Position numbers and translations under genes: made by a program. The notes below the pieces were generated by a model, which made no database searches, had not been told where the DNA came from, and worked only from the letters and a program-made list of their open reading frames with translations. Below are positions 59,301-64,000 of a DNA stretch of 64,000 nt, in pieces. The stretch is taken from contig OZ316891.1 of the NCBI GenBank assembly GCA_973895155.1, forward strand, positions 8,122,001-8,186,000, given 5' to 3'. How positions within the stretch are numbered: position 1 is the stretch's first letter; every line of letters starts with the position of its first letter. This stretch comes from Marsupella aquatica. Its lineage: Eukaryota; Marchantiophyta.

Positions 59301-61139
59301 TCTAGCTGGTTGAGTGATTTCCCTTGGTTTCAGTGATTTGCCCTACTCCCCATTGGTTTGCTTGCTCGATTTGCAGTAGCAATACCTGCCTTTGGCCACT
59401 GTCTTCCTTGGTTTCCAATGTCCTACTTTGCATCGTGCCCTAGCTACGCCCACCATAGCTTAGTCTCTTCACATTTCCAGATCTGTTGCTCAAATGGTGT
59501 GGCTCCAATTGGATTTCCCAATTGCGGTCTGCTGTTCAATAAGTGCATCGCATATGGCTTCTCTCTCCAATTTTGCTATGCCTTGACAGTTTGCTTTTTC
59601 ATTAACCTCTTCTACTTGCACTACGACAATACAGGCCCATAGCTCAGATTACTTGCAAATTGGTTGAATACTAGACTGGCCTTAATTGAATCAATCATCA
59701 CTTGCAATTAGTGCTGTCAAAGTTCCCTCCTCTAACCCACACTCTCATTTGCAATGTGAATAGTTTTGGTTAGTGTGGCCTGAGTACCATGCCAAGAAAC
59801 AGGACAAAATTTACTCAAAATAGTGTAATGCCTCAAATCTTACTAAATCTAGAACTAGGGCTACATTCCCAGAAGATTGAATCTCTCAAGATATTCAATT
59901 TTTTATACACCTGCTCAGGTTCCCCCTGGGACTGGTACAGGTGCGGCGAAAGGTGGTTCAAATTGCCTGGTCCTCCACCATAGTAATCACTTGCAGATTT
60001 TGACTAATCCAACTACAACTAAAGGTGGATTTTGAATTTTGCTTACTGTCTGCTTGTCCACCTAATTTTTTTAGTTTTATCATTTTTGCCAGGAACTAGC
60101 TTGTGCAAAAACCAAATAGTTATTAAAATTAGTACCTATTGAGCACAACAATTTAGAGTGCTTCTCAAACCTCCAAATTATTATGTGATCGGATGCAAAT
60201 TTAATTGATACATTACTTTAAAAAATAAAAAGTAATAAAAAATAGAACATGTATCAGGGGAGCATCAAAACATTCGTAAATAGGGGTCTACTAGGTTACT
60301 CACAAGCATAAACATAAATAAACATATTCATAACTATGCATCCCAATAATTACACATCAAAATGTGATACTATAAAATGTAAGTGTACCATGAATAACTC
60401 TCAGTTTTAAATTGAAAAATTAGGTTTATCATGGTATGGAGTGCCATAGTAAATCTTATGTATGATCACTTTTTTGATGTGCAATTACAGGAAGGCAATA
60501 AGTAATAAGTAGGGGGTCCACTAGTTATCTTATATTGTCAGAATTTGAACACCCAGGCAGTAGAACGTCCACTATTTAACCTTTACTATCTCATTTTGAA
60601 CACCGAGACAATAATCTAGTAGAGGGTGCACCAATTGGCTGAACTTTGTTCGTTGAGTAGTTGTGATGGGACCCAAAAAGGCCCCAAGACGTATTTGTCT
60701 GCAATACTTCAGATTCAGAAAGTGGGAAGCCTTACTTTACATTAAGAAAGTGGGAACCCCTCTTTGGTCAAGGACCTGGTTGTCTTACATTTTTAAGCCT
60801 GGTTATCTTACATTTTATAGCTTTTAAGTAATTTGTCACTCAAAATGTTCTAATTGATAATACTTGTATAAAGATGACAAGTTTACCAAGGTACCCAGGG
60901 AACAATATATACATGACATTTTTGTAATACCAAAAAAAAAATGTCGATACTGTAAATTCAAACATGTTTAGTGACAATATAATTAAAAATTGTACATTTT
61001 CATACTGATCCCATATAATATATTATTACGGGGTCCACTGGCTACTGTAATTATGGTTTGGCGTCGATCCTTGGTCATGTCCAGATGACAGAGGACTGCG
61101 GCTATTATTTCAGTGCATGGGCTTGTTCATCGCAGCCCG
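56346..61139. other. Long AT-rich intergenic region, no supported gene
   Basis: 57060-57440 has stop-riddled coding-like sequence (for example MPPIKNLPKGYKGKAPVE followed by a stop, then acidic stretches) that may be element debris. 58000-60950 is very AT-rich with no ORF of note. Confidence 0.4.
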
Positions 61140-61410
61140 TCGGAAACAAGACTCGTTCACACGAATCACGAATGGGCTCACTCCCCAGTGACCAGCGTTG
61201 TGCGATTCGCACAATATTACAATATTGGTGTAGGAATTGGTCATGCCACTAGTATCGCTGTATCGTTCATCGTGGTACTGACCAAGGTCCGAGGTCGCAA
61301 AAGGACTCGTTCTGCGAGTGGGCTCGCTCCCTGCCGTTGTGCGATTCGAAGAAGCTCGGTGGAGGAATTAGTCATGCCAGTAGTAGTAACGATCACCGTG
61401 GTAGCGTAAC
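61140..61410. repeat. Diverged tandem duplication of about 145 bp
   Basis: Shared order in both copies: AA-x-GACTCGTTC, GGGCTC-CTCCC, GTTGTGCGATTCG, GGAATT-GTCATGCCA-TAGTA, TCACCGTGGTA / TCATCGTGGTA. The copies lie about 1 kb upstream of the epimerase start. Confidence 0.75.
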
Positions 61411-62375
61411 CCATGTGCGTTAATTTAAGGTCCGACGTCAAGAAGCGAGAGAGCAAAGTTCACCATGGTAGCGTATCCGAGATCGAGGAGTGTGAGAGCA
61501 AAGTGACGATTCCTTTCTTTTCCTTGAATTCCTTCTGACGCGGTGAGTGAGTGAGTGAGTGAAGCCTTTTTAAAGTTGCGCAGTAGTGAGGAAGTGAGGA
61601 TGGCGGCGATGATACAGCTTAGCAGTATGGCAGAAGACCGGGTTGAGTCAGGAAGTTGAGGAAGTCCACCACGACCGTCTTTAATGCGGTCCTGCGCACG
61701 AGATCCAAGTGTTTGCTCTGTTTGGAGCTTTGCGGATCGTGAAGTAGAGAACTTACTACTGTACCGCTGCTCTCCTTCTTTTGCCGTTCATCGGCGGGAG
61801 GACGTTTCATTGCGCGAAAAGTGATTTGGCGTCTGCTGCGGGTAGCGCTTCGTTCTCCATTTGCTGCGAGGTGTAAGCGACCCGTCTTCTTTTTGTTCCC
61901 CGATTTGTCAGAGAAGATCGATCATTCGATCGAGACAGAAATCGCTTGGTACTTTGCGGATCGTAAACTACTGAGCTTGTTCTGTTTTCTTTCCATGAGT
62001 GGAGGTCTGCTTGCGTAACACGTAATTGCGCTCTGCAGCGACCCCTTCGTTCTCGTTTTGTGCGTTGTGCCGGTTACATTCGTCTTTTCTTCCCCGACGA
62101 TTTGTCAGATAAGATAGATCGATTCTACTGTGTTGACTTGTTCATAGCTGGAGGAGCAAAAGTTGTTTGGCAGCAGTTATCAGCACGGCACTTTACGCTA
62201 CGCCACTGAAGTATTCCTGGAGTTTTTTGGGGGGGAGGGAAGGTGCGAGACAGGAAGGAGATTTACTGTACTGTCGATTGATTTGAGGGTTGACGATAGT
62301 TCATAGGAGGCAAAGAAGCGAAGATTCACCGATCTTGAGGCTTGGGAGGGAGGGCGTCTGGAGGCGTGGCGTGGA
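61411..62375 (+). promoter_or_regulatory. Upstream/leader region of epimerase gene with a ~205-bp direct repeat
   Basis: Contains (GTGA)n near 61540-61562. Segments 61818-61935 and about 62020-62130 share GCTTCGTTCTC / CCTTCGTTCTC, TTTGTTCCCCGATTTGTCAG / TTCCCCGACGATTTGTCAG and AGATCGATC / AGATAGATCGATTC. GGTACTTTGCGGATCGT-type sequence also appears at about 61727 and 61950. No TATA box can be called with confidence. Confidence 0.55.
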
Positions 62376-63785
62376 ATGAAGAACAACAAGAACCTATTGA
62401 GCGGTCAACAGGGTGATGCGTGCAGCATTGATTCCTACGAGAGTCTCCAAAATCCTCTTCTGCAACGGCACCAGCAAGACATAATGTACGATCCGTCCAC
62501 TCCTGGGAAGGCCAAGATGGACAGGAACGTTCACTTCGGCGATGTCCAAAGCAGGCCTCAGAATTATTTCTTCATTGTTTCCGTCGGCCTGTTCATCCTT
62601 TTGGCATGCTTCTTTTTAATGCGAGACTCTACTTCTACTTCCGTAGAGACTTATAAGTTTCGGAACGTCAAGGATGTTCCTGAGAATGGGATTGCCTCAT
62701 CAGCGCTTTGGCGAACGAAAGAATGGCAGCAAAGAGTGCGCCAATCGTGCCGTGTGAAGCGAGAGGAGGGCTTTGTTGTTCTGGTGACTGGTGCCGCAGG
62801 ATTTGTGGGCACTCATGTTTCGATAGCATTGAAGAAAAGAGGGGATGGAGTTGTAGGGCTAGATAATTTCAACAACTACTACGATCCAACGCTCAAGCGT
62901 GCGCGGCAAACTCTCCTTGAAAAGCATGGAGTTTTTATAGTCGAAGGAGACATCAACGACGCCGTGCTTCTGAAAGAGCTATTCGACTTCGTTCCTTTCA
63001 CTCATGTCATGCACTTGGCAGCGCAAGCAGGTGTGAGATATGCTTTGCAAAATCCTGGCTCCTATGTTCATAGTAACATTGCTGGCCTGGTGACGCTTCT
63101 AGAGCAATGCCGGAAGGCGAATCCGCAACCAGCATTCGTTTGGGCGTCGTCGAGCTCAGTGTACGGGCTGAATACAAAGGTGCCGTTTGCCGAAAGTGAT
63201 CGAACGGATCGACCAGCAAGCCTTTACGCAGCGACGAAGAAGGCCGGAGAGGAATTTGTACATACTTATAATCACATTTACGGTCTCTCTATCACAGGGT
63301 TGCGGTTTTTTACAGTCTATGGCCCCTATGGTAGACCGGACATGGCGTATTTCTCTTTCACACAGAATATCCTGCAGGGCAAGCCGATCACCATTTATCA
63401 AGGTGCGGATAAAACGGATCTAGCTCGTGATTTCACATACATCGATGATATTGTGAAGGGTTGTGTTGCGTCGTTGGATACCGCTGAGAAGAGTACAGGC
63501 ACTGGTGGGACAAAGAGGGGTCCTGCTCAGCTGCGCACTTTCAATCTGGGTAACACTTCTCCTGTCACGGTGCCAGAGCTGGTGAGAATCCTCGAGAAGC
63601 ATTTGAAGGTTAAAGCCAAAAAACATCATGTTAAAATGCCGCGCAATGGCGATGTGCCATTCACTCATGCCAATGTGACCCTAGCCCGCACGCAACTTGG
63701 CTACAATCCTACAACCGATTTGACGACTGGACTGAAGAAATTTGTTAAGTGGTATCAAAATTACTACGAGATCTCAACTTCTTAA
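62376..63785 (+). CDS. GAE: UDP-glucuronate 4-epimerase (type II membrane), intronless
   Basis: 469 residues, a little longer than the roughly 430-440 of Arabidopsis GAE proteins, the extra length being N-terminal. The cytosolic tail has the acidic/serine context of plant GAEs. A transmembrane anchor spans about residues 64-82 (FFIVSVGLFILLACFFLM), followed by a stem and the catalytic short-chain dehydrogenase domain. Visible: NAD-binding GAAGFVGTH (139-147), LDNFNNYYDP, HLAAQAGVRYA, catalytic WASSSSVYG and Y284-x3-K288 (SLYAATKKAGEE), and DFTYIDDIV. The enzyme interconverts UDP-glucuronate and UDP-galacturonate in the Golgi, supplying pectin. Plant GAE genes are typically intronless, as here. 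The ATG is the first in this frame after a plausible leader. Confidence 0.95.
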   Translation: MKNNKNLLSGQQGDACSIDSYESLQNPLLQRHQQDIMYDPSTPGKAKMDRNVHFGDVQSRPQNYFFIVSVGLFILLACFFLMRDSTSTSVETYKFRNVKDVPENGIASSALWRTKEWQQRVRQSCRVKREEGFVVLVTGAAGFVGTHVSIALKKRGDGVVGLDNFNNYYDPTLKRARQTLLEKHGVFIVEGDINDAVLLKELFDFVPFTHVMHLAAQAGVRYALQNPGSYVHSNIAGLVTLLEQCRKANPQPAFVWASSSSVYGLNTKVPFAESDRTDRPASLYAATKKAGEEFVHTYNHIYGLSITGLRFFTVYGPYGRPDMAYFSFTQNILQGKPITIYQGADKTDLARDFTYIDDIVKGCVASLDTAEKSTGTGGTKRGPAQLRTFNLGNTSPVTVPELVRILEKHLKVKAKKHHVKMPRNGDVPFTHANVTLARTQLGYNPTTDLTTGLKKFVKWYQNYYEISTS

Positions 63786-64000
63786 TCATCGACTGACTGT
63801 CCACTCGTCGGACGAATTTCGTTAGAGTTACTCAAATAGCATATTCATTGAATACCTGGCGTCCTTCAGCGCGTGGGTCCTTGCTGGGTGTCATTTGATT
63901 CCATCTTCTTTCGACCGAAGAAATCTTCGTTGTTCTCTAGGGTGTCCCTCGATGAACGTTGTACAGTAGAGGGCATGCTTGTGAAACATCTGAACAGGGG
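63786..64000 (+). other. 3' flank of epimerase gene
   Basis: Probable 3' untranslated region running to the window edge. No AATAAA is seen. Confidence 0.5.

Overview
This is nuclear DNA of a streptophyte, most likely a land plant. Four intron-aware gene models resemble plant families: MBD, RPAP1/MINIYO, a SPD1/Ycf45-type plastid ATPase and UDP-glucuronate 4-epimerase. There is also an F-box/kelch gene and a tiny SMP-type LEA gene. Intergenic DNA is long, AT-rich and full of decayed retroelements, which fits a large, repeat-rich genome such as that of a seedless plant. The species cannot be named from sequence alone.

Layout. 1-15 kb is a transposon graveyard: a broken L1-type LINE (1-2537), a Ty1/copia gag relic with a candidate primer-binding site (5783-6907), a Ty3/gypsy RNase H scrap (7109-7227), a long decayed minus-strand ORF of unknown family (8.5-10.3 kb), a reversed LINE tail (12.3-12.7 kb), G-rich repeat blocks and a pair of SINE-like units. 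Two copies of a small unrecognised protein module sit at 2.9 and 12.0 kb. 15-18.6 kb has no gene I can support. 18662-21744 is a four-exon MBD gene. 22-25 kb holds a duplicated coiled-coil pseudogene and repeats. 25923-34048 is a ten-exon RPAP1/MINIYO gene whose predicted joins give one 1748-residue frame and which has one apparent GC-AG intron. 34-36.3 kb is tandemly duplicated spacer. 36373-39366 is a 5'-truncated minus-strand non-LTR retrotransposon with an endonuclease-like C-terminus and a 12-bp target-site duplication. 39700-40944 is an F-box/kelch gene. 42439-47016 (minus) is the ten-exon plastid ATPase gene. 47-62 kb is mostly empty spacer with one retroelement tail, two notable inverted repeats and the SMP gene (54051-54221, minus). 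62376-63785 is an intronless UDP-glucuronate 4-epimerase.

The genes are independent housekeeping or developmental loci, not an operon or cluster: chromatin/DNA-methylation reading (MBD), RNA polymerase II assembly or nuclear import (RPAP1/MINIYO), protein turnover (F-box/kelch), plastid development (SPD1-like), desiccation protection (SMP) and pectin precursor synthesis (epimerase).

A recurring feature is the number of young two-copy (once 2.5-copy) direct duplications of about 39-205 bp in introns, leaders and spacers. All splice sites are read by eye from consensus, frame continuity and remembered family conservation; no alignment or transcript was available.
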